A stretch of DNA of 64,000 nucleotides from an uncultured Clostridia bacterium (GCA_944382875.1 CALWNQ010000001.1:1-64000), one strand, 5' to 3'; shown: positions 41,368-51,800, numbered from the stretch's first letter. Notes: generated by a model not told the origin, from the sequence alone. Numbers and translations: made by a program.

Positions 41368-42423
41368 CTATCCGCGGTGTTTGAGTTTTTGCAGCAAACC
41401 GGGGAGCTTTCTCCCCGCAAAGCTTGCGGCACTTCCCAAAAGCCCCGCCAATCCCACCGATCCGGTGCGGAGCACCATCCCGATCACCTTGAAATGGATG
41501 CCGCCTGCGAGATGGGCCAGCGCGTTTTTCATCCGGCTGCTCCCGAGCATGCCCCGGATAAACAGCTTCTGTTCCATTTTGTTCAGTTTGCAGGACGGAT
41601 GATGCAGGCTGATGAGGCAGGCCACCACGCCTTTGATGAAAATCCGGGCGTTGACAGCTTCCGCTTCGGATGTCATCGCGCCACCCTGCTGATAAAGGTC
41701 GGCAAGAGTTTGGTCAAAGCATTCCAGCGACTCAAATTTATTGGGCAGGAAGCGGCTCACCAGACTGGAATCCCCCCGCACATAGTAGTGGAACAGCGGT
41801 TCTTTCAAAAAGGCAAACCGTTCTGTGCAGCGGAAATACCGGAGGTTGAAAAGCCGGTCCTCGCAGCTCGCATACTCTTCCGGAAAAGTAATGCCTTCTC
41901 GTCTGACAATTTCCATCCGGTACATTTTGTTCCAGTTGACATACATGAGCTGTTTTTCCATCAGCTCCGGCAGCATGGCCAGAAAAGCGGTGTGGGATTC
42001 GCTTTTAGCGGCGTCCGCTGTAAAAACGGTGCTGGAAACCACCTTGCCGTCCCGCTCTTCATCCTGCACAAAGCCGCAAGCTGCCAAGTCGGCGCCCCGC
42101 TCCATTTCCGCCACCAGTTTTTCCAGCAGCACCGGTTCCGGAAGATCATCCGCATCGCAGAGATAGAGGTACTCGCCTTTTGCCTGTTCGATACCAAAGT
42201 TGCGGGCTCTGGCCGGCCCTCCATTGGGGACGGTATAGCTCCGGAGCCGCGGCTCCTTTTCGGCATACTGGGCAAGCCGGAGGGCTGTGTCGTCGGTAGA
42301 GCCGTCGTTGACCACAATCAGTTCAAAATCCTTAAAGGTCTGGCCGCAAAGGCTGTCCAGCGTCCGGATGAGCAGATCCCCGCCATTGTAAACAGGAATC
42401 ACGATGGATAATTTGACTTCCAA
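41368..42423 (-). CDS. Glycosyltransferase family 2
   Basis: A 351-residue GT-A enzyme. LSIVIPVYNGGDLLIRTLDS, VVNDGSTDDTALRLAQY and YLYLCDADDLPEPVLLEKLV (DxD) are textbook GT2 motifs, and a helical C-terminus follows from about residue 220. It is the first gene of the leftward surface-polymer operon, after a promoter at 42496-42524. Donor and acceptor sugars are unknown. Confidence 0.93.
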   Translation of the reverse strand: MEVKLSIVIPVYNGGDLLIRTLDSLCGQTFKDFELIVVNDGSTDDTALRLAQYAEKEPRLRSYTVPNGGPARARNFGIEQAKGEYLYLCDADDLPEPVLLEKLVAEMERGADLAACGFVQDEERDGKVVSSTVFTADAAKSESHTAFLAMLPELMEKQLMYVNWNKMYRMEIVRREGITFPEEYASCEDRLFNLRYFRCTERFAFLKEPLFHYYVRGDSSLVSRFLPNKFESLECFDQTLADLYQQGGAMTSEAEAVNARIFIKGVVACLISLHHPSCKLNKMEQKLFIRGMLGSSRMKNALAHLAGGIHFKVIGMVLRTGSVGLAGLLGSAASFAGRKLPGLLQKLKHRG

Positions 42424-42495
42424 TCTATTCAGGCCTTTCTTACAATTTTCGAAAAACAGAAAAGCTCCGCCAAAAAAGCGGGCATACTTTTTTCT

Positions 42496-42524
42496 ATTAT
42501 ATCAAAAAATCGACTTTAAATCAA
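42496..42524 (-). promoter_or_regulatory. Promoter of the surface-polymer operon
   Basis: Minus strand TTGATT (42519-42524), 17 bp, TATAAT (42496-42501) with an extended TGn. All seven genes downstream are tightly packed, so this may be their main promoter. Confidence 0.72.
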
Positions 42525-42642
42525 GAAAAATCCTTATAGAATCGGAAAAAACGGGAAAAATTCACATCTGCACAGATTCCGACCGTTTTCGCATCTTTTT
42601 TGTTGTATTCTGATGCCATACCGTCTGACAAGGAGGAATTGG

Positions 42643-42951
42643 ATGCCTGTTTCCTTTGAAAACCGGGAGCGCACGCTTGTGGCCTGCCTTTCCGGGGATA
42701 TTGACCATCACTCTGCGGCATTGCTGCGCGAATCCATCGACCGGATGGCGGAAAGTGCCTTACCGGAAACCCTGATTCTCGATTTTGGGGGCGTCAGCTT
42801 TATGGATTCCAGCGGAATCGGCCTGATTATGGGGCGCTTCAAGCTGATGCAGTCGATGAACGGCGCTGTCCGGGTGGAGCATGCCTCCCCCTATCTGAAA
42901 AAACTCATGGGGCTGGCGGGGCTTTCCCTGCTGCCCATCACCATCAGCTGA
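42643..42951 (+). CDS. spoIIAA: Anti-sigma F factor antagonist SpoIIAA
   Basis: A 102-residue STAS-domain protein. The phosphorylatable serine lies in LDFGGVSFMDSSGIGLIMGR, the standard SpoIIAA site. It binds SpoIIAB and frees sigma-F in the forespore when dephosphorylated. The ATG at 42643 has an excellent AAGGAGG. First gene of the spoIIA operon. I could not fix a sigma-H promoter upstream by eye. Confidence 0.95.
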   Translation: MPVSFENRERTLVACLSGDIDHHSAALLRESIDRMAESALPETLILDFGGVSFMDSSGIGLIMGRFKLMQSMNGAVRVEHASPYLKKLMGLAGLSLLPITIS

Positions 42952-42965
42952 AAGGATTGTCCACC

Positions 42966-43421
42966 ATGAAAAAACCGCTCAACGAAATGACCATCACTTT
43001 TCTGAGCCGGTCCGCCAACGAAAGCTTTTCGCGGGCGGCTGCCGCCTCCTTTTTCTCCCAGCTCGACCCCACGCTGGAAGAAATCGCCGACATCAAGACT
43101 GCGGTGAGCGAAGCTGTTACCAACTGCATTGTCCACGCCTACCGCAACACACTGGGAAAAATCCGCCTTACCGCCCGCATCTATCCGGACAATGAAGTAT
43201 ACATCCAAATCCGGGACTACGGCTGCGGCATCCCGGACATTGAAAAAGCAATGGAACCGCTCTTCACTACCTGTGAAACCGGGGAACGGGCCGGTCTGGG
43301 CTTTGCCGTCATGCAGTCCTTTATGGACCGCGTCCTCGTCCGCTCCGCACCCGGAAAAGGCACCACCGTCACACTCCGCAAAACTTTAAGCTCCAAGCCG
43401 TCGGATGGCAGTCCGCGCTGA
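42966..43421 (+). CDS. spoIIAB: Anti-sigma F factor SpoIIAB
   Basis: A 151-residue GHKL-type serine kinase. The N-box (DIKTAVSEAVTNCIVHAY), G1 (IQIRDYGCGIPD) and G2 (ERAGLGFAVMQSFMD) motifs are present. It holds sigma-F inactive and phosphorylates SpoIIAA. The ATG at 42966 has AAAGGA at good spacing; the TTG nine bases earlier is rejected. The 3' end overlaps the sigF start by 17 bp. Confidence 0.95.
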   Translation: MKKPLNEMTITFLSRSANESFSRAAAASFFSQLDPTLEEIADIKTAVSEAVTNCIVHAYRNTLGKIRLTARIYPDNEVYIQIRDYGCGIPDIEKAMEPLFTTCETGERAGLGFAVMQSFMDRVLVRSAPGKGTTVTLRKTLSSKPSDGSPR

Positions 43422-44073
43422 CCGCGACGCCTTTGTCGCTGCAAACCTGGGGCTGGTCCACTCCCTTGCCCACCGCATGACAGGCCGCGGCATCGAATAC
43501 GAGGAGCTGTATTCGGCCGGCTGCTTAGGGCTGGTCAAGGCTGTGGAGGGCTTTGATCCCGACCGCGGCTTAAAATTCTCCACCTATGCTGTACCGGTAA
43601 TTTTGGGGGAAATGAAGCGGCTTTTCCGGGACGGCGGCACGGTAAAGGTGAGCCGTTCTCTCAAAGAATTTTCGCTGAAGGTCAGCCGGGAACGGGATAG
43701 GCTGAGTGTCACGCTCGGGCGGGAACCGGCGGTTTCGGAGCTTTCAGCAGCGCTCGGGGAACCGCCGGAACGGATCGCCGAGGCGGTAAATGTGAGCATG
43801 CCCGCCTTGTCCCTCACCCAAAGTGAGGAGGACGGCAGCGGCCAGATCGACGTGGAGGTTGAGGCCCCGGAGGAGATGCTCTCCAACCGGCTGGCCCTGC
43901 GGCAGCTGCTTTCCCGGCTGGACGAGCACGACCGGGAGCTGATCTTCCTGCGGTATTATCGGCGGCTCACCCAGTCCGAAACGGCGCGCCGGCTTGGAAT
44001 GACCCAGGTGCAGGTGTCGCGGCGCGAAAAAAAAATCCTCACCCGGATGCGAGAGGAGCTGCTCTCGGGGTGA
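43405..44073 (+). CDS. sigF: RNA polymerase sigma-F factor (SpoIIAC)
   Basis: A 222-residue sigma-70-family factor, the usual length for sigma-F. Region 2 contains YEELYSAGCLGLVKAVEGFD and FSTYAVPVILGEMKRLFRD, and the region 4 helix-turn-helix is LTQSETARRLGMTQVQVSRR. It directs early forespore transcription. The order spoIIAA-spoIIAB-sigF is the conserved spoIIA operon. The ribosome site is weak, which fits translational coupling from the overlapping spoIIAB. Confidence 0.95.
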   Translation: MAVRADRDAFVAANLGLVHSLAHRMTGRGIEYEELYSAGCLGLVKAVEGFDPDRGLKFSTYAVPVILGEMKRLFRDGGTVKVSRSLKEFSLKVSRERDRLSVTLGREPAVSELSAALGEPPERIAEAVNVSMPALSLTQSEEDGSGQIDVEVEAPEEMLSNRLALRQLLSRLDEHDRELIFLRYYRRLTQSETARRLGMTQVQVSRREKKILTRMREELLSG

Positions 44074-44089
44074 GGATCCAACATGTTGT

Positions 44090-46240
44090 TTATTTTTTGC
44101 GGTGCAGGAAGGAAAAGAGGCCATGCCGTTCCGTTTTGGCGGATTTTGGCTGTTTTTCGGGCTGTTCCGGCTGCGCCGCCGGTTTGAGCGCCTCCTGCAT
44201 AAAGTATTCCTGCGCGCAGAGCGGCAGGCTGTTCACCGGGGTGCGGAGGATATACCGGCCGTCGGAGAACTGCTCCCTTGCCTTGACATTGTCGCGGAGC
44301 AGAATATCCATCATATCAAGCAGACGTTTCCGGATGGCCGGATCGTAAATCGGACAGGCCACTTCCACCCGGCGCTCGGTATTGCGGGTCATCATATCGC
44401 CCGAAGCGATAAAGACGCGGGTGTTCTCCCCCACCCCGAACGCATAGATCCGAGAATGTTCCAGAAAACGCCCCACAATGCTGATGATCTGGATGTTGTC
44501 GGTCATGCCGGGAATCTGCGGCGTCAGGCAGCAGATTCCGCGGATCACCAGCTTGACTTTGACGCCGGCCATCGAAGCGTCGATCAGCTTTTCAATCAGG
44601 TCCTTGTCGGTAAAGGAGTTGCATTTTACCTGGATGCGGGCTTCCTTTCCGGCGCGTGCCAGTTCAATCTGCTCATCCGCGAGCCGGAGAATGCTCTGTT
44701 TAAAGTTGACCGGCGCCACCCACAAGTCGTGGTATTCACCGTGGAGGTTGGAAAGGGAAAGGTTGCGGAAAAAGGCGGCCGCATCCTCGCCGATCTCCTG
44801 ATTGGCGGTTAGGATCGCAAGGTCGGTATAGAGCTTGGCGGTTTTTTCGTTGTAGTTTCCGGTTCCGATCTGGGTGATATAACGGATGCCGTCCGGAGAC
44901 CGCCGGGTAATCAGGCAGATTTTGGAGTGGACCTTATAGCCGTCCATTCCGTAGATCACCTGGCAGCCCGCTTCTTCCAGCCGCTGCGCCCACTCGATGT
45001 TGTTTTCCTCGTCAAACCGGGCGCGAAGCTCCATCAAAACAGTGACTTCCTTGCCGTTTTCCACCGCCTCGATCAGATGCTCAGCCAGCACCGACTGCCG
45101 CGCGATCCGGTAGAGGGTGATTTTGATGGAAACCACCTGCTCATCCGAAGCGGCTTCCTGGAGCATGTTTAGGAGCGGCTTCATCGATTCATAAGGATAG
45201 GAGAGCAGGATATCCTTCTGTTCCACCTGTTCGAGAATGCTTTTGCTGCTGTCCACCATGCGGGAAGGTTGCGGGACATAATTTTGTACCAGAAGCTGCC
45301 GCTTCATGCCGGATGTAATCTTGGTATCCAACGTAAAACAGTATTTCAAATCGAGCGGGCACATGGATTGAAAAACCTGCGCTTTTTCCAGCCCCAGCTT
45401 CTGCCGCAGGAATTTCTGCCCTTCCTCGCTCATCACGCCCTGATACTCCAGCCGCAGCGGCGCCAGGCGAAGCCGCTTTTTAATGATGGATTTCATATGT
45501 TGCCGGTAATCCAGGTCGTCGTCAAACAGCCCGGAATCGGTGTCAATATCCGCATTGCGGGTAACGCTGATAACACAGCGATTGAGCACTTCATATTTTT
45601 CAAAAACACGGGATGCAAAATAAGAAATAATATCTTCCAGCAGAAGATACCGTTTCTCCTCCCCGCTTAAAAAAAAGATCCGTCTTGCTGCTGCCGGCAC
45701 CGGGATGATGCCGAACACCACATGGTCGTTCTGTTTCAGAGAAGCAGCAATATACAGCGCCTTATTGGCAAGGTGCGGAAAGGGATGGGAAGAATCGATG
45801 ATCTGGGGGGAAAGGACCGGCCAGACCTCCCGCTCAAAAAACTCTTCCGCTTCTTTCACTTCCGACTTTTTTAGATCCTTCATCCGCAGATAGGTAAGCC
45901 CCGCGAGCGAAAGCTGACGGCTCAGCTGTTCAAAGGTTTCATCCCGCAGGACATACAGCGGACGGCAGGCGTGGTAAATCTTTGCCAGCTGCTCCGCCGC
46001 CGTCATGCCGGTTTTGTTGTCAAAATAACCGGAAGAGTACTGCATGTAATCAATCAAGCTGCCGACACGCACCATAAAAAACTCGTCCAGATTGGTGGTA
46101 AAAATGGACAGGAAATGGAAGCGCTCCAACAGCGGCGTTTCCGCGCAGTTGGCTTCCTCCAAAACCCGCTGGTTGAATTTGAGCCAGGAAAGCTCCCGGT
46201 TCTGCATACAGCTACGGTAATTTACAGTGTTGTCCGTCAT
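44090..46240 (-). CDS. ppk1: Polyphosphate kinase 1
   Basis: A 716-residue PPK1 that makes polyphosphate from ATP. Clear motifs: RELSWLKFNQRVLEEA near the N-terminus, the catalytic-His region MDGYKVHSKICLITRR, GTGNYNEKTAKLYTDLAI (HKD-like), and FIASGDMMTRNTERRVEVAC (second HKD-like region). It is convergent with sigF, 17 bp away, and is transcribed together with ppx, which lies 6 bp upstream of it. Confidence 0.96.
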   Translation of the reverse strand: MTDNTVNYRSCMQNRELSWLKFNQRVLEEANCAETPLLERFHFLSIFTTNLDEFFMVRVGSLIDYMQYSSGYFDNKTGMTAAEQLAKIYHACRPLYVLRDETFEQLSRQLSLAGLTYLRMKDLKKSEVKEAEEFFEREVWPVLSPQIIDSSHPFPHLANKALYIAASLKQNDHVVFGIIPVPAAARRIFFLSGEEKRYLLLEDIISYFASRVFEKYEVLNRCVISVTRNADIDTDSGLFDDDLDYRQHMKSIIKKRLRLAPLRLEYQGVMSEEGQKFLRQKLGLEKAQVFQSMCPLDLKYCFTLDTKITSGMKRQLLVQNYVPQPSRMVDSSKSILEQVEQKDILLSYPYESMKPLLNMLQEAASDEQVVSIKITLYRIARQSVLAEHLIEAVENGKEVTVLMELRARFDEENNIEWAQRLEEAGCQVIYGMDGYKVHSKICLITRRSPDGIRYITQIGTGNYNEKTAKLYTDLAILTANQEIGEDAAAFFRNLSLSNLHGEYHDLWVAPVNFKQSILRLADEQIELARAGKEARIQVKCNSFTDKDLIEKLIDASMAGVKVKLVIRGICCLTPQIPGMTDNIQIISIVGRFLEHSRIYAFGVGENTRVFIASGDMMTRNTERRVEVACPIYDPAIRKRLLDMMDILLRDNVKAREQFSDGRYILRTPVNSLPLCAQEYFMQEALKPAAQPEQPEKQPKSAKTERHGLFSFLHRKK

Positions 46241-46246
46241 GTTGGT

Positions 46247-47170
46247 TCAATCCTCTCCCTGTATTTCCGCCTTTTTCAGAAAGCGGTCGATCAAATAACC
46301 TTCCCGCACTCCGGCCTGGCTGACATAAAATTCCCGGCAGCCAAACCGGCGGGCAATCTCCAAGATCAGCAATAGCCCCGGCACCATGCTGAACATTCGC
46401 TCCGGCAAAACCTGATAAGCCGGTTTGCTTTTGGCAGGATCGTCGCTCGCCGCAATTTCCCAGAGTTCCTGCGCTTCGACAAGGGTAAAGATCCGGTTCT
46501 CCCGGCTATGCCCCAAAAGCTCCTGCGCAAGCTGCAGCACCATCCGCATACTTCCGCCGATGCCGCAGGTCAGCCGGCAGTCGGATTTCTCCACTGCCCA
46601 ATCAATTTCATCCAGTGCTTTGCGGACTTCCCGTCGCATTTTTTCCCGTTCCTTATCGGTGGGGATCAAGCCCTCCACCCAGCGGGTGTGCAGGCTGAGC
46701 GAACCGATCGGCACACTGATCATTTCCCGCGGCCCGTTTTTGACAAACCAGACAAGCTCGGTGCTGCCGCCGCCGATGTCGGCCAGCAGCCCCCGCTCCA
46801 TCGGATAATAGTGGGTGGCGCCCAAAAAGTCGAGCCGTGCCTCCTCCTGGCCGGAAATGATTTCCGGAAGGATGCCGGTAGTGCGCCGGATCGAGTTGAC
46901 CACCTCGTCCTGGTTGCTGATGTTCCGGAGGGAAGCCGTTGCGAAAATCCCGGTGTGATCCGGCTGAAAGCTGTCTAAAATCCCGCGGAACTCCTCCAAA
47001 GCGGCGCAGGCCTTTTCAATTCCTGCCGCCGTCATCTTTCCTTTTTTGACATAGCCGGCAAGCCCGGCCATAATCTTTTTGTGTATCAGAAGGGTGATCT
47101 TTTCCGCCTCACACTCATATACCGAAAGACGAACCGAGTTCGATCCCATATCCACAATCCCGCAACGCAC
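46247..47170 (-). CDS. ppx: Exopolyphosphatase/guanosine pentaphosphatase family (Ppx/GppA)
   Basis: A 307-residue ASKHA-fold protein. The N-terminal GIVDMGSNSVRLSVYE and the second phosphate loop ERGLLADIGGGSTELVWF are clear, and CGIGGSMRMVLQLAQE follows. It hydrolyses polyphosphate, or pppGpp in some members. It starts with GTG (GGGAGAAG site) and is followed 6 bp later by ppk1, so synthesis and breakdown of polyphosphate are encoded together. It lacks the large C-terminal HD-like domain of E. coli Ppx. Confidence 0.93.
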   Translation of the reverse strand: MRCGIVDMGSNSVRLSVYECEAEKITLLIHKKIMAGLAGYVKKGKMTAAGIEKACAALEEFRGILDSFQPDHTGIFATASLRNISNQDEVVNSIRRTTGILPEIISGQEEARLDFLGATHYYPMERGLLADIGGGSTELVWFVKNGPREMISVPIGSLSLHTRWVEGLIPTDKEREKMRREVRKALDEIDWAVEKSDCRLTCGIGGSMRMVLQLAQELLGHSRENRIFTLVEAQELWEIAASDDPAKSKPAYQVLPERMFSMVPGLLLILEIARRFGCREFYVSQAGVREGYLIDRFLKKAEIQGED

Positions 47171-47211
47171 AACGCTTCTCCCTTTCTTTGCCCTCTGACA
47201 TGCTTATGCTG

Positions 47212-47240
47212 ATTATAGCACAGATCATGCGGGCTTACTA
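47212..47240 (-). promoter_or_regulatory. Promoter of ppx-ppk1
   Basis: Minus strand TAGTAA (47235-47240, weak -35), 17 bp, TATAAT (47212-47217) with an extended TGC that probably compensates. Confidence 0.6.
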
Positions 47241-47267
47241 TCAATACCGAGTAAAATTTCTTTCAAT

Positions 47268-48674
47268 TTACTGACAAATTTCCGCGATCGCCGCCGCAAA
47301 AATCTTGGCGGAAAGGATAAGCTGATCGATCTCGGTAAACTCATCGTCGCCGTGCATCCGGTAGTTTACGCCGGGCTTTGCACAGCCAAAGGCCACGCCG
47401 TTTTGCAGGCTGTGGACATAGGTGCCGCCGCCGATCGAAACACAGTATCCTTTTTCGCCGGTAAATTCCTCATAGCAGGAGAGCAGCGTTTGGATAAACG
47501 GACTTTCGGCCGGCACATGGTGGGGCGGATACACCGCGCACGGCGCAAGGGAAATGCCGCCCTCCGCCAGTTTCGCGGAGATCACGTCTCTAAGGTTTTC
47601 ATCGTTTGCAAGAATGCTCGCCCGGCAGTCGAACTCCCCTTCCAGCCCGGTCAGGGTGTAGCGGAAAATATCAAAGCTCAGAGTGGTTTCGCCCGAAAGG
47701 TCGTCCTTCATCGCCACGCCAACAGCCTTGCCCAGGCAGTCGCCGTGCGGGAAAAGCTCCTGCACCCGGCGCAGCCGGGCAAACCCGGTGCTTTCAGCCA
47801 AAGGAAGTGCCACAACCAGCTTCATCAAAGCCGTCAGTGCGTTGATTCCTTCCTGCGGGCCGGCAGCGTGCGCGCCCACTCCCTTCGCGTCGATGCGGAG
47901 CATCCCGTTTTCCTGGGAAAGCACAAAGTTCGCCCCGGTCTCTTCCGAAACAGCTGCTGCGATGTCGGTAATTTGCCGACGGTCCAGCCCCTCAAACAGC
48001 GCATACGCCTTATCTGGCACCACATTGATCTTATTTCCGCTTTCAAACTTCACCAGCCGGGGCAGCGCGGGATCCTCTTCCCAATCCGCCGAAAATTTGC
48101 CGCGCAGTCCACCTTTTTCCAGATTGATGAGCGGAAAATCCGCGTCGGGCGAAAAGCTCATCGGCGCTTCCTTTTCCTCGGCGTAATAGTACGGCAGATC
48201 GGAGCTTCCGCACTCCTCGTCAGTACCCAAAATGATCCGGACATTTTTGGAAAGCGGGATGCCCAGATCCCGGACCGCCTTTGCAGCGTAGAGCGCCGCC
48301 ACAGCGGGGCCTTTGTCGTCCGCGGCGCCGCGGCCGTAGATACGGCCGTCCTTGACCAGCGGCTCAAACGGTTTTGTCACCTGCCAGCTGTCGCTCACCG
48401 GCACTACGTCCAGATGGGCCAGGATGTCCAGCTGGGTGGGATTCCCGTTTAAATCCGCCGCACAAACGCGGTCGGCATAATATTTTACTGAAAAGCCAAG
48501 CTCGCCGGCCAGCATTCCGGCCTCGGTCAGCGCAGCTTTTGGCCCTTCCCCATAGGGCATGCCGGGCTTTTCCTCACCCCGCGTACTGTTGATCCGCACC
48601 AGACGGCAGATATCCCGCACCATCTCCTCGCGGTGTTCCTCAAAATAACGATCCAACTGTTTATGATCCAGCAT
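47268..48674 (-). CDS. M20-family dipeptidase (PepV/Sapep type)
   Basis: A 468-residue zinc dipeptidase. Metal-site motifs: DILAHLDVVPVSDSWQVTKP (first His and Asp) near residues 80-100, GRGAADDKGPAVAALYA (bridging Asp) and ILGTDEECGSSDLPYYYAEE (Glu-Glu pair) near 150-170. A C-terminal SIGGGTYVHSLQNGVAFGCA contains the last His. It cleaves dipeptides with a free N-terminus. The ATG at 48674 is preferred because the ATG at 48683 abuts the GGAAAGG ribosome site. Confidence 0.92.
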   Translation of the reverse strand: MLDHKQLDRYFEEHREEMVRDICRLVRINSTRGEEKPGMPYGEGPKAALTEAGMLAGELGFSVKYYADRVCAADLNGNPTQLDILAHLDVVPVSDSWQVTKPFEPLVKDGRIYGRGAADDKGPAVAALYAAKAVRDLGIPLSKNVRIILGTDEECGSSDLPYYYAEEKEAPMSFSPDADFPLINLEKGGLRGKFSADWEEDPALPRLVKFESGNKINVVPDKAYALFEGLDRRQITDIAAAVSEETGANFVLSQENGMLRIDAKGVGAHAAGPQEGINALTALMKLVVALPLAESTGFARLRRVQELFPHGDCLGKAVGVAMKDDLSGETTLSFDIFRYTLTGLEGEFDCRASILANDENLRDVISAKLAEGGISLAPCAVYPPHHVPAESPFIQTLLSCYEEFTGEKGYCVSIGGGTYVHSLQNGVAFGCAKPGVNYRMHGDDEFTEIDQLILSAKIFAAAIAEICQ

Positions 48675-48714
48675 ACATTTCATCCTTTCCTTTTGGTTGC
48701 CGTTTTCTATTGCT

Positions 48715-48743
48715 ATTATACCACAGTTTCCCGATAATCACAA
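48715..48743 (-). promoter_or_regulatory. Promoter of the pepV-type gene
   Basis: Minus strand TTGTGA (48738-48743), 17 bp, TATAAT (48715-48720). Confidence 0.7.
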
Positions 48744-48753
48744 ACAAAATGAA

Positions 48754-48788
48754 AAACGGAAGCTCATCTTTTCCAAAGCTTCCGTTTG
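48754..48788 (-). terminator. Intrinsic terminator after carB
   Basis: AAACGGAAGCT paired with AGCTTCCGTTT; on the minus strand it is followed by TTTCATTTTG. It overlaps the pepV promoter region, so the two operons are closely packed. Confidence 0.8.
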
Positions 48789-48802
48789 ATTCTATTTTTG
48801 GT

Positions 48803-51800
48803 TTATTTCATATATTCCTGCAGGGATTTAACGCCCTCCATCCCTTTTTCCCGGACAGAGCGGACGCCCTGTACCGAAGCCTGCGCGGCGGCGATGGTGG
48901 TCATATAGCAAATGCGGCCCTTGATGGCGGCTTTGCGGATGTAGCTGTCATCGGTGGCCGACTGTTTGCCGACCGGCGTATTGATAATCAGGTCGATCTT
49001 GCCCTCGGCGATCAGGTCGCCAATGTGAGGAGAAGCCTCACACACCTTGTTGACGCGAACAGCATCAATGCCGTTTTCCCGGAACAGCTTGCAGGTATTT
49101 TCGGTGGCAAGGATTCGGAAGCCAAGCTTCTGAAAATCCTTGGCAATCTGCACTGCTTCCGCCTTGTCTCGGTCGTTGACACTGATGAGAACGGTTCCTT
49201 CCAGCGGCAGCCGCAGGCCGGTCGCTTCCTCCGCCTTGTAGAAGGCTTCGCCAAAATCTTCGGAAAGGCCGAGCACTTCGCCGGTGGAGCGCATTTCCGG
49301 TCCAAGCACGGGGTCAACCTCCTGGAACATATTAAAGGGCAGCACCGCTTCCTTCACACCGTAATGGTGAATGTTCGGCCGCCGCAGCGCCGGAACAGGG
49401 GATTCCCTGCCTTCCAGCTGCGCGATAATCACCTGGGTAGCGGTCCGGACCATGTTTAGGCCGTAGACCTTGGATACCAGCGGCACGGTGCGGCTGGCGC
49501 GCGGATTGGCCTCCAGCACATAAACCACGCCGTTTTCAATCGCGTACTGCATATTCATCAAGCCGCAGACATGCAGCGAAGTGGCGATCTTGCGGGTATA
49601 ATCCTCGATAGTGGCAATCTGCACCGGCGTCAGCGAGATAGGCGGCAGCACACAGGCCGAGTCGCCAGAATGTACACCGGCCAGCTCAACATGCTGCATG
49701 ACGCCAGGGACAAAGCAGTTTTCGCCGTCGCAGATGGCGTCCGCCTCGGTTTCGATGGCGTGGTTGAGGAACCGGTCGATCAGGATCGGACGGTCGGGAG
49801 TGACGCCGATGGCGCCGGCCATATAGATCTTCATCTCCTCATCGCCGTGAACAACCTCCATGCCGCGCCCACCCAGAACATAGGAGGGCCGCACCATAAC
49901 GGGGTAGCCGATCTCGGCGGCCACCTTGAGCGCGCCGTCGATATCGGAAGCCATGCCCGCCTTGGGCATGGGGATTTGAAGCTTGTCCATCATCTCGCGG
50001 AAGAGGTCGCGGTCCTCGGCAAGGTCGATGGAATCCGGAGAGGTGCCAAGAATCCGGGCGCCTGCCGCCTGCAAGGCGCGGGCGAGGTTGAGGGGCGTCT
50101 GGCCGCCGAACTGGGCGATGATGCCAACCGGCTTTTCGGCTTTGTAGATGGACATCACGTCCTCAAAGGTGAGCGGCTCAAAATAGAGCTTGTCCGAGGT
50201 ATCGTAGTCGGTGGAAACGGTCTCAGGGTTGCAGTTGACCATGATGGTTTCATAGCCGAGCTTGCGAAGAGCTAGCGCGCAGTGGACGCAGCAATAGTCG
50301 AACTCGATGCCCTGTCCGATTCGGTTGGGGCCGCCGCCCAGAATCATCACCTTTTTGGGATTGGAGGTGACGGGAACGGGGTTGTTCGCTCCGTGATAGG
50401 TGGAGTAGTAATAGGAAGCGTCCTGGGTTCCGCTGACGTGGACCTTATCCCACTCCTCGACGATGCCAAGGGATTCGCGGCGAGCCGCGACGTCGGTTTC
50501 AGCGCAGCCGAGCAGAGTTCCGAGGTATTTGTCCGAGAAACCGTCCAGCTTGGCCGCCTTGAGCATTTCATCCGGCAGATCGGCCAGCGTATGGGTGGAA
50601 ATTGCCTTTTCCTCCTCAACCAGTTCAAGGATCGCGTTCAGAAATTCCTTTTTGATCTTGGTCATGCCGTAAATCACGTCGACCGAAATTCCTTTTTTGA
50701 GCGCTTCATAGATGATAAACTGCCGTTCGCTGGTGGGCTCTTTCAAAAGGGAGATCAGCTCGCTTGCGGGCAGATCCTGGAATTTGGCCACATGTCCCAA
50801 GCCGTACCGTCCGATTTCAAGAGAACGGATCGCTTTCTGATAGGCCTCCTTGAAGGTTCGGCCGATGCTCATTACCTCGCCGACCGCCTTCATCTGGGTG
50901 GTCAGCTTGTCCTGTGCGCCTTTGAATTTCTCAAACGCCCATTTGGCGAACTTGATGACGACATAATCGCCGTCCGGAACGTAGTTTGCCAGATTGCCGT
51001 ACTTGCTGCACGAAATTTCATCGAGCGTCAGCCCAGCAGCCAGCATCGCCGAAACCAGCGCGATCGGGAAACCGGTCGCCTTGGAAGCGAGCGCCGACGA
51101 ACGGGAGGTGCGGGGGTTGATTTCGATCACGACAATCCGATCGGAAACGGGATCGTGGGCAAACTGCACGTTGGTGCCGCCTATGACGCCAACCGATTCC
51201 ACAATGCGCCGCGCCTGATCCTCCAGCCGGTCCTGCACCTCTTTGGAGATAGTGAGCATCGGGGCCGCGCAGAAGCTGTCGCCGGTGTGGACGCCCAGCG
51301 GATCGATATTTTCAATAAAGCAAACGGTAATCATCTGTCCCTTGCTGTCGCGGACGATTTCCAGTTCCAGCTCTTCCCAGCCGAGGATGGATTCCTCCAC
51401 CAAAACCTGGCCGACGATCGAAGCCTGGATCCCGCGGCTGACGATGATTTCCAGCTCTTCCTCATTGTGGACAAGTCCGCCGCCGGCGCCGCCCATCGTA
51501 AAGGCGGGGCGGATGACAACCGGGTAACCGAGCTGTTCCACAATCTGCTTTGCTTCCTTGACCGAATAAGCCGGCGCGCTGCGGGGCATATCGATACCCA
51601 GCGCTTTCATTGCGTTTTTAAACTCAATGCGATCCTCTCCGCGTTCAATGGCTTCCACTTTTACGCCGATCACTTTCACATTATATTCGTCCAGCACCCC
51701 CGCTTTCCACAGCTCCAGGCAGAGGTTCAAGCCGGACTGTCCGCCCAAATTGGGCAAAACGGCGTCGGGGCGCTCCTTGCGGATAATCTCGCTGACCCGC

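Noticed and set aside
42541-42642. A sigma-H promoter for spoIIAA.
   Set aside because: Several AGGA/GAAT-like bits occur but none has the right spacing; I could not support one.
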